Shown: positions 1 through 8,124, counted from the stretch's first letter. The stretch is DNA of 64,000 nucleotides from JAHJDS01 sp964569795 (GCA_964569795.1 CAZMVB010000011.1:61674-125673), one strand, 5' to 3'. Made by a program: numbers and translations. Notes: generated by a model not told the origin, from the sequence alone.

Positions 1-522
1 AATGCCCCTGATGCCCACCCGGGACAGACGATTGGCGATGTCCTGGGCGGCCGTGGCCGGGGTGGAGATGACCCCGATCTCGATGCCGGTGGCGGCGCCC
101 ACGGTCGCGAGGTCGCTCAGGTGATGGATGATCAGGCCGCTGGCCAGCTTGCGCCCGACCTTGGCCGGGTCGATATCAAAGGCGGCCACGAAGTGATAGC
201 CCTGTTTGGCGAAGTTCTCGTGGGCGATCAGGGCGCACCCCAGGTTCCCGGCCCCGAACAGCCCCAGCTTCCAGGACTTGTTGAGTCCCAGGATCTTCTT
301 TATCTCGAACAGTAATTCCTTGGCATAGTAGCCGACCCCCCGGACCCCGAACTCGCCGAAGTAGGCCAGGTCCTTTCTGATCTGGGCCGGATTGACCCCG
401 CACAGGGAGGCCAGTCTTTCGGAGCTGATGACGTTCGCCCCCTCATTGGTCAGTTTCTCCAGGGTGCGGGAGTAGATGGACAGCCTGGTGATGGTGGCGG
501 CTGGAATTTTTGAGAATTTCAT
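1..522 (-). CDS. rex: Redox-sensing transcriptional repressor Rex (3' end outside window)
   Basis: Rex senses the NADH/NAD+ ratio and represses fermentative and energy genes when NADH is low. The visible 174 residues start MKFSKIPAATITRLS and contain the N-terminal winged helix (ISSERLASLCGVNPAQIRKDL, about residues 34-54, directly followed by AYFGEFG) and the start of the Rossmann domain (LGLFGAGNLGCAL, about 86-98, the GxGxxG NAD-binding loop). The C-terminus runs off the window at base 1, so the gene is partial. It is the last gene after atpE on the same strand, 105 bp away, and a Rex-type operator lies at the promoter of that atp operon, which suggests both autoregulation and control of ATP synthase. 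A GC-rich hairpin in the gap may separate it partly from atpE. Confidence 0.93.
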   Translation of the reverse strand, partial: MKFSKIPAATITRLSIYSRTLEKLTNEGANVISSERLASLCGVNPAQIRKDLAYFGEFGVRGVGYYAKELLFEIKKILGLNKSWKLGLFGAGNLGCALIAHENFAKQGYHFVAAFDIDPAKVGRKLASGLIIHHLSDLATVGAATGIEIGVISTPATAAQDIANRLSRVGIRGI

Positions 523-585
523 GACTGTCCTCGACAACTTAGGCCCGGCGAATGTGAATACCGGCACATTGGGGGGCAAAATTTG

Positions 586-614
586 GGGGCCGCCGGGGCG
601 ACCCGGACGGCCCC
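586..614 (-). terminator. Hairpin between atpE and rex, possible weak terminator
   Basis: On the minus strand a 12-bp GC stem (GGGGCCG then CCGGG, one bulged T, loop TCGC) is followed by CAAATTTT. The T tract is short, so it may attenuate or stabilise the atp message rather than end it fully. Confidence 0.35.
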
Positions 615-627
615 AACTCGATCTCGA

Positions 628-987
628 TTACAGGAACTTCAACGGGCTGAACACGAACAGCAGGATGATGCACACCACCAGGGCGTAGATCGCCAGGGAC
701 TCGATCATGGCCAGGCCGATGAGCATGGTCACCGTGATCTTGCCGCCGGCCTCGGGGTTGCGGGCCGTGCCCTCGACGGCGCCCTTGACGGCGATGCCCT
801 GCCCGATGCCGCAACCAAAGGCGGCGATGCCCATGCCGATGCCCGAGGCCAGGGCGATGGCCAGACCGACGGTCGTGGCCAGGCCCAGGCTGCCCTTCTG
901 GGCGGCCGGCGCGGCGGCGAAGGCCAGGGTGGCGATGCACAGCACGATGATCAGCGCCAGGAGTGTGATCGCGACGTACCTCTTCAT
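628..987 (-). CDS. atpE: ATP synthase F0 subunit c
   Basis: Proteolipid of the rotating c-ring of F-type ATP synthase. The two hairpin helices are clear: GIGMGIAAFGCGIGQG (about 49-64) and MLIGLAMIESLAIYALVV (about 88-105), joined by the polar loop ARNPEAGGK. The ion-binding carboxylate is Glu96, with Gln63, Ser97 and Tyr101 nearby. At 119 residues it is longer than the usual 70-90. The extra N-terminus (MKRYVAITLLALIIVLCIATLAFA) looks like a cleavable signal peptide, as in some other Desulfobacterota. The start at 987 is supported by GAGGAGG 7-8 nt upstream. It follows atpB by 62 bp. F1 genes and subunit b are not in this cluster, so F0 and F1 are split in the genome. Confidence 0.95.
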   Translation of the reverse strand: MKRYVAITLLALIIVLCIATLAFAAAPAAQKGSLGLATTVGLAIALASGIGMGIAAFGCGIGQGIAVKGAVEGTARNPEAGGKITVTMLIGLAMIESLAIYALVVCIILLFVFSPLKFL

Positions 988-1049
988 TTAAATCCTCCTC
1001 ACTATCAACGGTTGCCTTCTTCCGATCCCCGTAAGCGGGGCTTGAAAGC

Positions 1050-1739
1050 TTAGTGCGCCTCCTCGAGCGAGCCGGCGATGTACATCATGGTCAGCATGGT
1101 GAAGATGAAGGCCTGGACAAAGTCGGCGAACAGGAACAGGGGCATGATCGCCAGGGGCACGAAGAACTGCCCGACCAGGACAAACAACACCAGGAGCACC
1201 AGGTCCTCGGCCAGGATGTTGCCGAAGAGACGGAAGGTCAGGGACAGCACCCGGGACAGATGGCCGATGATCTCGATGGGAATCATCAGCGGCGCCAGCC
1301 ACCAGACCGGACCCATGAAGTGCTTGATGTAGTGGAGGCCGTGTTCCTTCACGCCCACGACCTGGAAGATCAGGAAAACGCACAGGGCCATGGCCAGGGT
1401 GGTGTTGGGGTTCGAGGTCGGGCTGAACTGGGCCGGCATGAGGCCCCAGATGTTCATCATGAAGATGAACAGGAACAGGGTGCCGATGAGCGGGAAGTAG
1501 GGCCGGCCGTGCTCGCCCATGACATCGACCATGAAGTCTTCGAGGCCGCCGATCATGGCCTCGAAAAAGTTTTGACCCCCCTTGGGCAGCAGTTTCATGG
1601 CCCTGGTGGCCAGAAGGCCCAGCACGATCAGGATAAGCATTATTAGCCAGGAATAGACCACCCACGGGTATTTCTTGGCGAACATCTCCAGGCCGAACCA
1701 GGAAAAGACGGAGTTCAGGAACAGGTACGGGTGCTCCAT
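1050..1739 (-). CDS. atpB: ATP synthase F0 subunit a
   Basis: Membrane stator subunit that forms the ion half-channels of F-type ATP synthase. The protein is 229 residues, with five to six membrane segments. The essential arginine sits in the family motif SLTFRLFGN (Arg170), and the helix around PIEIIGHLSRVLS is also typical. It lies 3 bp after atpI and before atpE, the standard a-c order. The C-terminal segment AFIFTMLTMMYIAGSLEEAH is typical of subunit a. Confidence 0.96.
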   Translation of the reverse strand: MEHPYLFLNSVFSWFGLEMFAKKYPWVVYSWLIMLILIVLGLLATRAMKLLPKGGQNFFEAMIGGLEDFMVDVMGEHGRPYFPLIGTLFLFIFMMNIWGLMPAQFSPTSNPNTTLAMALCVFLIFQVVGVKEHGLHYIKHFMGPVWWLAPLMIPIEIIGHLSRVLSLTFRLFGNILAEDLVLLVLFVLVGQFFVPLAIMPLFLFADFVQAFIFTMLTMMYIAGSLEEAH

Positions 1740-1742
1740 GGG

Positions 1743-2159
1743 CTACGCGGCCTCCCTCCTCGGGTTTTTCTTGAGTTGGCTGAAAAGCAGTACGAAGGCT
1801 CCGACCACGACCACGCTCAGGCCGACCAGAAGGCCGAGGGGATCGGCCAGTCCGGTGATGATCAGGGCGGCGACCACCAGGGCCGTGGCCGCCAGCCGAA
1901 GGTAATAGGTCACGATTGCCGTCTGGGCCGGATGGGCGTGATTCGGGGCCAGCACCCGGCGGACGGTGGCGGTCAGGATCCGGAAATTGATGAGGATGAT
2001 GACCCCGCCCAGGGCCACCCCGGCGGTGAACCTCAGGTTCCAGGCCAAGAGGCTCAGGCCGACCATGACCGCCAGCAGGAGCGCGTCGAGCCGCCACATC
2101 CGTCGCATGGCCAGCACGGCCGGCGGGTGGTAAACCAGCTTGGGCGAACGCCGAAACAC
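1743..2159 (-). CDS. atpI: ATP synthase subunit I (AtpI-like)
   Basis: Small four-helix membrane protein of 138 residues in the usual AtpI place, directly before subunit a. AtpI helps c-ring assembly and possibly magnesium handling. Hydrophobic segments are at about 27-43, 46-60, 82-103 and 107-127, followed by a basic tail (QLKKNPRREAA). The assignment rests on position, size and membrane topology more than on strict motifs. Spacing to its neighbours is 1 and 3 bp, so it is co-transcribed and probably translationally coupled. Confidence 0.8.
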   Translation of the reverse strand: MFRRSPKLVYHPPAVLAMRRMWRLDALLLAVMVGLSLLAWNLRFTAGVALGGVIILINFRILTATVRRVLAPNHAHPAQTAIVTYYLRLAATALVVAALIITGLADPLGLLVGLSVVVVGAFVLLFSQLKKNPRREAA

Positions 2160-2160
2160 C

Positions 2161-2403
2161 TCAATCGTCCTTTTCCTGGTCCTTCATGGCCTTTTCGGTC
2201 CGCTTATACAGGATGAATAGGTTGCGGAACCCGGCCACGATGCCGAATCCGAAAAAGATCATCATCAGCCAGGGAAAGGTCCCGAACAATCGGTCCAGGA
2301 AATAGCCGATGGCCAGGCCGATGACCGTGGCCAGGACCATGGCCAGTCCCATGGAACTGGCCCGGGCCAAGATGCGCAGATACTCCCTGGTTTCCCGTTT
2401 CAC
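2161..2403 (-). CDS. atpZ: AtpZ/AtpI-family protein
   Basis: Eighty-residue protein with two membrane helices (SMGLAMVLATVIGLAIGYFL and FPWLMMIFFGFGIVAGFRNLF) and charged ends, the form of AtpZ (PF09527). AtpZ partners AtpI at the head of many bacterial atp operons. It is the first gene of the operon here, preceded by a leader of about 130 nt from a consensus-like promoter that carries a Rex-type operator. Confidence 0.82.
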   Translation of the reverse strand: MKRETREYLRILARASSMGLAMVLATVIGLAIGYFLDRLFGTFPWLMMIFFGFGIVAGFRNLFILYKRTEKAMKDQEKDD

Positions 2404-2524
2404 TGGCCTTTACCGCCACGTCTCGACCCGGCCGGATCGAGACCGGCCTCCGGTCCTTGATGGGACGTCCGGCCGCCCCGTCCGCCCGTCCGCGGACCGC
2501 CGGCGGCCTTCCTGAGTCCGGCGC

Positions 2525-2542
2525 TTGTGACGGTCAACACAA
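2525..2542. promoter_or_regulatory. Rex operator (ROP-like) at the atp promoter
   Basis: Palindrome TTGTG-N8-CACAA, 18 bp, the same arm sequence and spacing as known Rex sites. It starts 2 bp downstream of the -10 element and covers the predicted transcription start of atpZIBE, so bound Rex would block transcription. The rex gene lies at the end of the same cluster. Confidence 0.7.
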
Positions 2543-2543
2543 G

Positions 2544-2572
2544 TTACTAACACGAGGGCTGGGGGGTGTCAA
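2544..2572 (-). promoter_or_regulatory. Sigma-70 promoter of the atpZIBE(-rex) operon
   Basis: TTGACA, 17-bp spacer, TAGTAA, reading on the minus strand. The predicted start is near 2537, inside the Rex operator, giving a leader of about 130 nt before the atpZ ATG. Confidence 0.7.
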
Positions 2573-2587
2573 TATCTTTTTGCCCAT

Positions 2588-2611
2588 AAAAAACGGTCCC
2601 GGGCCGCCCGG
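2588..2611 (-). terminator. Possible hemL terminator
   Basis: Short stem CCGGG/CCCGG with a 3-nt loop, then GACCG and six T on the minus strand, 12 nt past the hemL stop. The stem is short, so confidence is low. Confidence 0.4.
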
Positions 2612-2622
2612 AGTGAGGGATT

Positions 2623-3900
2623 TCAGGCCGTTGCCCGGCGGGCGGCCTCGACGGTCTGGGCGATCTCGGCCGGGCCGTGGGCCGACCCGACAAAGGCCGC
2701 CTCAAAGGCCGAGGGGGCCAGATAGACCCCGCCGGCGAGCATGGCCCGCCAGTAGGCGGCGTAACGCCCGGCGTCGGCCCGGGCCGCGCCGGTCCAGTCG
2801 GTCACCGGTCCATCGGTGAAGAACACGGTGAACATGGAGCCGACGCGGTTGATGGTCACGGGCAGGCCGGCCGTCTCGAACACGGCCGCCAGCCGGGCCG
2901 TCAGATCGGCGCTGACCGCCTCCAGGGATTCGTAGAATCCGGGGCGGCTGGCGATGTCCAGGACGGCGCTGCCCGCGGCCACGGCCAGGGGGTTGCCCGA
3001 CAGGGTTCCGGCCTGATACACGTCGCCGACCGGGGCCAGGCGGTTCATCAGCTCGGCCCGGCCGCCATAGGCGCCCACGGGCAGGCCGCCGCCGATGATC
3101 TTGCCCAGGCAGGTCAGATCGGGCGTCACCCCGTACAGTCCCTGGGCCCCGCCCAGGCCGACCCGGAAGCCGGTGATGACCTCGTCGAAGATGAGCAGGG
3201 CCCCGGCCCGGTCGCAGGCCTCCCGGAGCCCCTCCAGAAAACCGGCCGCCGGCGGGATGACGCCCATGTTGCCGGCCACCGGCTCGACGATGACCGCGGC
3301 GATCCGCTGGGCGTGATCGGTCATCGCCCGCCGGACGGCCTCCAGGTCGTTGTAGGGCAGGGAAACGGTCAGATTGGTCAGGGCCTCGGGCACCCCGGGC
3401 GACGAGGGGATGCCCAGGGTGGCCAGGCCCGAGCCGGCGGCCACCAGAAACGAGTCGGCGTGGCCGTGGTAGGCGCCGTCGAACTTGACGATCATCGGCC
3501 GGCCGGTCACGGCCCGGGCCAGGCGGACGGCGCTCATGGTGGCCTCGGTCCCGGAGTTGACCAGGCGGACCACCTCGACCCCCGGGACGAACTCGACGAT
3601 CCTTTCGGCCAGCGTCACCTCGGCCTCGGTCGGCGCGCCGAACGAGGTTCCCCGTTCGGCGGCCCGGGCGACCGCCTCGACCACCTCGGGGTGGGCGTGG
3701 CCGCAGATGAGCGGTCCCCACGAGGCGACGTAATCCAGATAGGTGTTGCCGTCCACGTCAGTCACCCGGGCGCCCTGGCCCCGGGCGATGAACGGCGGGT
3801 CGCCGCCGACCGCCTTTGCCGCCCGGACCGGCGAGTTGACCCCGCCCGGGATCAGGGCCTCGGCCCGGGCCATCAGTGTTTTTGAACGGGTGAGGTCCAT
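2623..3900 (-). CDS. hemL: Glutamate-1-semialdehyde 2,1-aminomutase
   Basis: PLP enzyme of the C5 pathway that turns glutamate-1-semialdehyde into 5-aminolevulinate for tetrapyrroles. It has 425 residues, full length for the family. The N-terminal IPGGVNSPVRA signature (17-27) is present, as are NSGTEATMSAVRLAR (115-129), the PLP aspartate in IFDEVITGFR (Asp239) and the Schiff-base lysine in CLGKIIGGGLPVGAYGG (Lys267). It follows the siroheme-decarboxylase-type gene by 16 bp, so both are probably one haem-biosynthesis transcript. Confidence 0.96.
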   Translation of the reverse strand: MDLTRSKTLMARAEALIPGGVNSPVRAAKAVGGDPPFIARGQGARVTDVDGNTYLDYVASWGPLICGHAHPEVVEAVARAAERGTSFGAPTEAEVTLAERIVEFVPGVEVVRLVNSGTEATMSAVRLARAVTGRPMIVKFDGAYHGHADSFLVAAGSGLATLGIPSSPGVPEALTNLTVSLPYNDLEAVRRAMTDHAQRIAAVIVEPVAGNMGVIPPAAGFLEGLREACDRAGALLIFDEVITGFRVGLGGAQGLYGVTPDLTCLGKIIGGGLPVGAYGGRAELMNRLAPVGDVYQAGTLSGNPLAVAAGSAVLDIASRPGFYESLEAVSADLTARLAAVFETAGLPVTINRVGSMFTVFFTDGPVTDWTGAARADAGRYAAYWRAMLAGGVYLAPSAFEAAFVGSAHGPAEIAQTVEAARRATA

Positions 3901-3916
3901 GTCGGTTTCCGCCTTG

Positions 3917-4420
3917 TCACCGCGCCGAATCGGACTCGGCCGGGCCGTCCGACGAGAAGTAGCGCATGGTCGTTTTCTTGAGTTCGGCCGAGGAAAACAG
4001 GACGAGGTAGTCGGCCACGCCCACCCGGGTGGCCAGGTCGGCGGCGATCCGCCGGACCTCGTTTTCGGTGGCGCCGTGGATCATGGTGTAGAGGTTGTAG
4101 TCGAAGTCGGGGTGGGGCCGGCGAAGGTAGCAGTGGGTGATCCGGCGATGGCCGGCCAGGGTGGAGCCCACCTCGTCCACCCGCTTCTGCGGCACCCGCC
4201 AGGCGACCAGTCCGTTGGCCGCGAATCCCGAATTCTGGTGCTTAAGCGTCGCCCCGAATCGCCGCAGAATCCCGGCTCCGGCCAGCCGTCTGACCGCGGC
4301 GGCCACCTCCTCGGGGTCCAATCCCAGGTCCCGGGCCAGGCCCTCGAAGGGCCGCCGGGTGACCGGGAGATCGCCGCCGAGACGGTTGATGATCCGTTTG
4401 TCCGTGGGGCTCAGGTCCAT
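3917..4420 (-). CDS. ahbA/ahbB: Siroheme decarboxylase subunit (AhbA/AhbB, NirD-like Lrp/AsnC fold)
   Basis: Enzyme subunit of the alternative siroheme-to-haem pathway: AhbA and AhbB decarboxylate siroheme to didecarboxysiroheme. The 167-residue protein has the AsnC-type helix-turn-helix (LDPEEVAAAVRRLAGAGILRR, about 34-54), then the family block RRFGATLKHQNSGFAANGLVAW and the C-terminal ELKKTTMRYF. I cannot decide between AhbA and AhbB, and the usual second subunit is not adjacent. The downstream hemL supports a haem role. The promoter is so close that the message looks leaderless, with no Shine-Dalgarno before the ATG. A true Lrp-type regulator is less likely given the RRFG...MRYF pattern. 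Confidence 0.85.
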   Translation of the reverse strand: MDLSPTDKRIINRLGGDLPVTRRPFEGLARDLGLDPEEVAAAVRRLAGAGILRRFGATLKHQNSGFAANGLVAWRVPQKRVDEVGSTLAGHRRITHCYLRRPHPDFDYNLYTMIHGATENEVRRIAADLATRVGVADYLVLFSSAELKKTTMRYFSSDGPAESDSAR

Positions 4421-4428
4421 GGAGACCC

Positions 4429-4457
4429 AGGATAACCAAACGGGCGGGCCAGGTCAA
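4429..4457 (-). promoter_or_regulatory. Promoter of the ahb-hemL unit
   Basis: TTGACC, 17-bp spacer, TATCCT on the minus strand. The predicted start falls at about 4421-4422, one or two bases before the ATG at 4420, implying a leaderless mRNA. Confidence 0.6.
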
Positions 4458-4467
4458 GACGACCCAT

Positions 4468-4496
4468 TTGACATCGACCGGACGATTTGTTACAAC
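4468..4496 (+). promoter_or_regulatory. Promoter of the SH3/anchor gene
   Basis: TTGACA, 17-bp spacer, TACAAC. It lies inside the longest open frame of the next gene, so that gene must start later. The two divergent promoters here have -35 elements only 10 bp apart. Confidence 0.65.
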
Positions 4497-4641
4497 GCCT
4501 GAAAGCCAATTTTTCCCGCCACAATGGCCGGTTGGAGCGGCAGTCATGGGGCTGGAGCAAGCGGCCGGAGGCGGCGACCGGCGAATCGAGACGGTCTTCG
4601 GTCCGCGGCGGGATCGTGGTTCTGGTCAAGGGAGAGTGGAG

Positions 4642-5316
4642 GTGAGAAAACAGGCTGTCGCCTGGCTGGTCGGTCTGGCTGTGGTCCTCGCCGGCACCTG
4701 GTGGGCCGTCCCGGCGAGGTCGGAAACCATGTACGGCCGGCCCAGTTGCACCTTTTCCCTGCGGGCCAAGCCGGGCTGGAAATCGCCTCGCGTCGGCTAC
4801 CTCATGCCGGGCCAGGAAGTGACGGTCGTCAAGAAATCGGGCGGTTGGATCAAGGTCCAGCCCAAGACCGGCAAGGCGGGCTGGATCTACAAGAGCTACC
4901 TGTCCGCCACGCGCCACGTGCCGGCGGTGGCCGTCCTCTGGGCCAAGAAATACAAGACCGAGGCCGAAAAGGCCCAGCAGCTCGAGCGCCAACTGGCCGC
5001 CAGCCAGCAACGGGTGACCGCCCTGCAGGGCCGGCTGGGCCAGGCCCGCTCCGGGCTGAAGAAACTCACCGCCAACTTTCAACGATTCCGGGAAGCCAAT
5101 AAACACGTGGCCATGGTCCAGGCGGCCAACGAGGCCTGCCAAAAGGACAAAAAGGGCCTGACCGCCGACTTGAAAAAGTGCCGGGGACAGGCCGAGGGGG
5201 CCACCCTGACCACCAACCTGAAGTGGTTCCTGGCCGGGGCGGCGGTCCTGCTGATCGGCTGGATCATGGGCATGGCCATGGGGCGTTCCCGGCGCCGGAA
5301 AAGATCCACCTTCTGA
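4642..5316 (+). CDS. SH3-domain and membrane-anchor protein (TIGR04211/YgiM-like)
   Basis: Secreted or membrane-anchored protein of 224 residues. In order it has an N-terminal signal segment (about 5-27), a bacterial SH3 domain (about 30-90, with LRAKPGWKSPRVGYLMPGQE and GWIKVQ...AGWIYKSYL), a long coiled coil (about 105-195, rich in Q, E and K), one membrane helix (about 200-218) and a basic tail GRSRRRKRSTF. This order matches the SH3-and-anchor family, which is thought to act at the cell wall; the exact role is unknown. The GTG start at 4642 was chosen because it has GGGAGAGTGGAG upstream, begins a signal peptide and lies downstream of the predicted promoter. Confidence 0.8.
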   Translation: MRKQAVAWLVGLAVVLAGTWWAVPARSETMYGRPSCTFSLRAKPGWKSPRVGYLMPGQEVTVVKKSGGWIKVQPKTGKAGWIYKSYLSATRHVPAVAVLWAKKYKTEAEKAQQLERQLAASQQRVTALQGRLGQARSGLKKLTANFQRFREANKHVAMVQAANEACQKDKKGLTADLKKCRGQAEGATLTTNLKWFLAGAAVLLIGWIMGMAMGRSRRRKRSTF

Positions 5317-5443
5317 CCGACCAGGGGCCGAGACCGAAGGCCCGGACCAAAGACCCGGCTTGTGCACGACGGGTCGCCGGTGAATCCGTGCGGTTTCCTG
5401 GGACCCTTGGCCGGCCGGTGGCCCCGCCCCGGTGAGGATTGCC

Positions 5444-7009
5444 ATGGATCCAGACTCGGCCCCCCGCGAGACCGTCAGCCTGAGCCCGGCCACCGGCCGG
5501 GTGGTGGGCTCATCCCCCCTGAATTCCATCGAGGATCTGACCGCGGCCCTGGCCCGGGCCCGAGGGGCCCAGGACACCTGGGCCGAGACGTCCGTGTCCC
5601 GGCGGGCCGACCACGTCCGGCGCGTGGCCGACTATGTCGCCGCGCACGCCTCCGACCTGGCGGAGGTCATCTCGGCCGACAACGGCAAGACCCGCCTGGA
5701 CGCCCTGGCCACCGAGGTCCTGCCGGCGGTCATGGCCGCCCGGTTTTACGCCAAAAAGGCCCGGGCCTGGCTTCGGCCACGGCGGCTGGGCGCGGGCGGA
5801 CTGCTGCTGGCCAACAAGCGATCCCGCCTCTATCGGGTCCCCTTCGGGGTGATCGGGATCATCTCGCCCTGGAACTACCCGTTCGGTATTCCCTTCTCCG
5901 AGGTGGTCCTGGGGCTCCTGGCCGGCAACGCCGTGATCCTCAAGACGGCCACCGAGACCCAGGCCGTGGGACGTTTTTTGGTAAAATGCATCCTGTCCGC
6001 CGACCTGCCGGACGGGGTGTTCAATTACGTCAACCTGCCCGGCCGGGTCGCCGGAGAGGCCATGCTCGCCGGCGGGGTGGACAAGCTCTTTTTCACCGGC
6101 TCGGTGGCCGTGGGCAAGCAACTCATGGCCCGGGCGGCCGAGACCCTGACGCCCGTGTCCCTGGAGCTGGGGGGCAACGACGCCATGATCGTCCTGGACG
6201 ATGCCGACTTGGCCCGGGCGGCGGCCGGGGCGGTCTGGGCCGGTTTTTCCAACTGCGGCCAGTCCTGCGGCGGGGTCGAGCGGATTTACGTCGTCCGGGA
6301 GGTGTACGACCGATTCCTGGCCAAACTGAAGCCCCGGATCGAGGGCCTGCGCGTCGGACCGGACGAAAACTTCGACGTGGACCTGGGGGCGATGACCACC
6401 ACCCGGCAGATGGAGACCGTTCGCCGCCACGTGGACGAGGCCCTGGCCCGGGGGGCGGAAATCTTCGCCCGATCGGCCGCGCCGGAGGGCAACTTCCTGC
6501 CGGCCCTGGTCCTGACCGGGGTGACCCACGACATGACGATCATGCGTGACGAAACATTCGGCCCGGTGGTCGGGGTCATGGCCGTGGCCGACGAGGACGA
6601 GGCGGTCGCCCTGGCCAACGATTCCCACCTGGGCCTGACCGGGTCGGTCTGGTCCAAAAACCGCCGCCGGGCCGAGGCCGTGGGCCGCCGGATCCAGGCC
6701 GGGGCGATCACCATCAACGACCACCTGATGAGCCACGGCCTGCCGGCCGCGCCCTGGGGAGGATTCAAGGAGTCGGGGATCGGCCGGACCCACGGCCGGC
6801 TGGGCTTTGACGAGATGACCGAGCCCCAGGTGATCGTCCGCGACCTCCTCCCCGGGGTCAAGAAAAACCTGTGGTGGCACCCCTACTCGCCCCGGGTTTA
6901 CCAGGGGCTGCTCGGGGCGCTCCAGGGGTTTTACGGCCGGGGTCCGGGCCGGCGCCTGCGGGGACTGCTCCGGGCGATGGGGATCATGGGCCGCATCTTC
7001 CGCGCCTGA
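5444..7009 (+). CDS. NAD(P)-dependent aldehyde dehydrogenase
   Basis: Oxidises an aldehyde to the acid with NAD(P)+. At 521 residues it is slightly long for the superfamily. Visible motifs are SPWNYPFGIPFSE (cofactor and substrate pocket), FFTGSVAVGKQLM (Rossmann loop), LELGGNDAMIV with the general-base Glu, and the nucleophile Cys in NCGQSCGGVERIYV. The C-terminal extension (LWWHPYSPRVYQG onward, about 45 residues) recalls the succinate-semialdehyde-dehydrogenase-2-like group, but the substrate cannot be fixed. The ATG at 5444 has GGTGAGG 6 nt upstream; a GTG at 5432 in frame is less likely. It stands alone between the anchor gene and a cation efflux gene. Confidence 0.9.
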   Translation: MDPDSAPRETVSLSPATGRVVGSSPLNSIEDLTAALARARGAQDTWAETSVSRRADHVRRVADYVAAHASDLAEVISADNGKTRLDALATEVLPAVMAARFYAKKARAWLRPRRLGAGGLLLANKRSRLYRVPFGVIGIISPWNYPFGIPFSEVVLGLLAGNAVILKTATETQAVGRFLVKCILSADLPDGVFNYVNLPGRVAGEAMLAGGVDKLFFTGSVAVGKQLMARAAETLTPVSLELGGNDAMIVLDDADLARAAAGAVWAGFSNCGQSCGGVERIYVVREVYDRFLAKLKPRIEGLRVGPDENFDVDLGAMTTTRQMETVRRHVDEALARGAEIFARSAAPEGNFLPALVLTGVTHDMTIMRDETFGPVVGVMAVADEDEAVALANDSHLGLTGSVWSKNRRRAEAVGRRIQAGAITINDHLMSHGLPAAPWGGFKESGIGRTHGRLGFDEMTEPQVIVRDLLPGVKKNLWWHPYSPRVYQGLLGALQGFYGRGPGRRLRGLLRAMGIMGRIFRA

Positions 7010-7106
7010 ATCGGTCGGGGGCGATCCCCGGCCGCGGTTCGGAATGGGCTGTACTTCCCCAAAACTATCGGCTACACTAACCGGCAACCTGTTGCCGTTG
7101 ACGGCC

Positions 7107-8051
7107 ATGAACCAACAGACCCAAAACGAAATTTCGGCCGGAATGCGGGTGACCATCGTCGGGGTGGTGGTCAACGCCCTGCTGGTGGTCTTCAAGCTGG
7201 TGGTCGGCCTGCTCGGCAAAAGCCAGGGCCTGGTGGCCGACGGGGTGCACTCGATCAGCGACCTGTTCACCGACGCGGTGGTCCTGGTCGGTCTCCGCTA
7301 CCGGGGCAAGAGTCCGGACGTTCACCATCACTTCGGCCACGGCCGGATCGAGACCATGGCCTCGGCCGTGGTCGGTCTGGCCCTGATCCTGGTCGCCCTG
7401 CTCATCGGCCTGCAGGCGGCCGGCAACATCATCTCCGGCCGGGTGGCCCGGCCGACCTGGCCGCCCCTGGTGGTGGCCGCCCTGTCGATCGTCCTCAAGG
7501 AAATTCTGTACCGCTACACCATCAACGTCGGCCGGCGGATCAACTCCATGGTGGTGACGGCCAACGCCTGGCATCATCGCAGTGACGCCCTGTCCTCGGT
7601 GGCGGTCCTGCTCGGCCTGATCGGGTCCCAGATCGACGCCTCGCTGGCCGTGCTCGATCCGTTCGCCGCCATCCTGGTCTCGCTGCTCATCCTCAAGGTC
7701 GGCGTGGACACCACCTGGGGGACCCTCAAGGAATTCACCGACACCGCGCCGGACGGCCGGGTCAGCGACGGGATCATGGCCTGCGCCCGGGGCGTGCCCG
7801 GCGTGGCCGACGTCCACGACCTCAAGGTGCGTTCGGCCGGCGGCAGGTATCAGATGGAGATCCACGTCGTGGTGGACGGCTCCCTGACGGTCCGCCAGGG
7901 CCACCAGATCGCCAGAGAGGTCCAGCGCTGCCTGACCGACGAGATCGACGCCATGGGCTCGGTCATCGTCCACGTCGATCCGGCCGAGGACAACCCCCCG
8001 TCAGACGAGGCCCGTTCCCCTGATCCGCCCCCTCCCGGTGGCGAGCGATAG
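7107..8051 (+). CDS. Cation diffusion facilitator family transporter
   Basis: Exports divalent metal ions (Zn, Fe, Co, Ni or Mn class) in exchange for protons at the inner membrane. The 314-residue protein has six membrane helices and then a cytoplasmic ferredoxin-like domain (about 205-295, VPGVADVHDLKVRSAGGRYQMEIHVVV). Metal-site motifs are ADGVHSISDLFTD in helix 2 and WHHRSDALSS in helix 5, plus the HHHFGHGRIE loop. The ATG at 7107 fits the start of the first helix; an in-frame start 63 bp earlier would add an unlikely leader. The metal cannot be told from sequence. Confidence 0.92.
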   Translation: MNQQTQNEISAGMRVTIVGVVVNALLVVFKLVVGLLGKSQGLVADGVHSISDLFTDAVVLVGLRYRGKSPDVHHHFGHGRIETMASAVVGLALILVALLIGLQAAGNIISGRVARPTWPPLVVAALSIVLKEILYRYTINVGRRINSMVVTANAWHHRSDALSSVAVLLGLIGSQIDASLAVLDPFAAILVSLLILKVGVDTTWGTLKEFTDTAPDGRVSDGIMACARGVPGVADVHDLKVRSAGGRYQMEIHVVVDGSLTVRQGHQIAREVQRCLTDEIDAMGSVIVHVDPAEDNPPSDEARSPDPPPPGGER

Positions 8052-8124
8052 ATCCCGGCGATATACTTGATCAAATACGGTTGGTCCCGGACCCGCCGAC
8101 CACCATCGCCAGGAGGGGAAATCG

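Noticed and set aside
988..2097. 369-residue minus-strand frame over atpB and atpI
   Set aside because: Overlaps two real genes in a different frame and is rich in Arg, Gly and Pro.
8052..8124. Fur or PerR box before the SOD gene
   Set aside because: TGATCA and a TATACT -10 are present, but no match to either operator.
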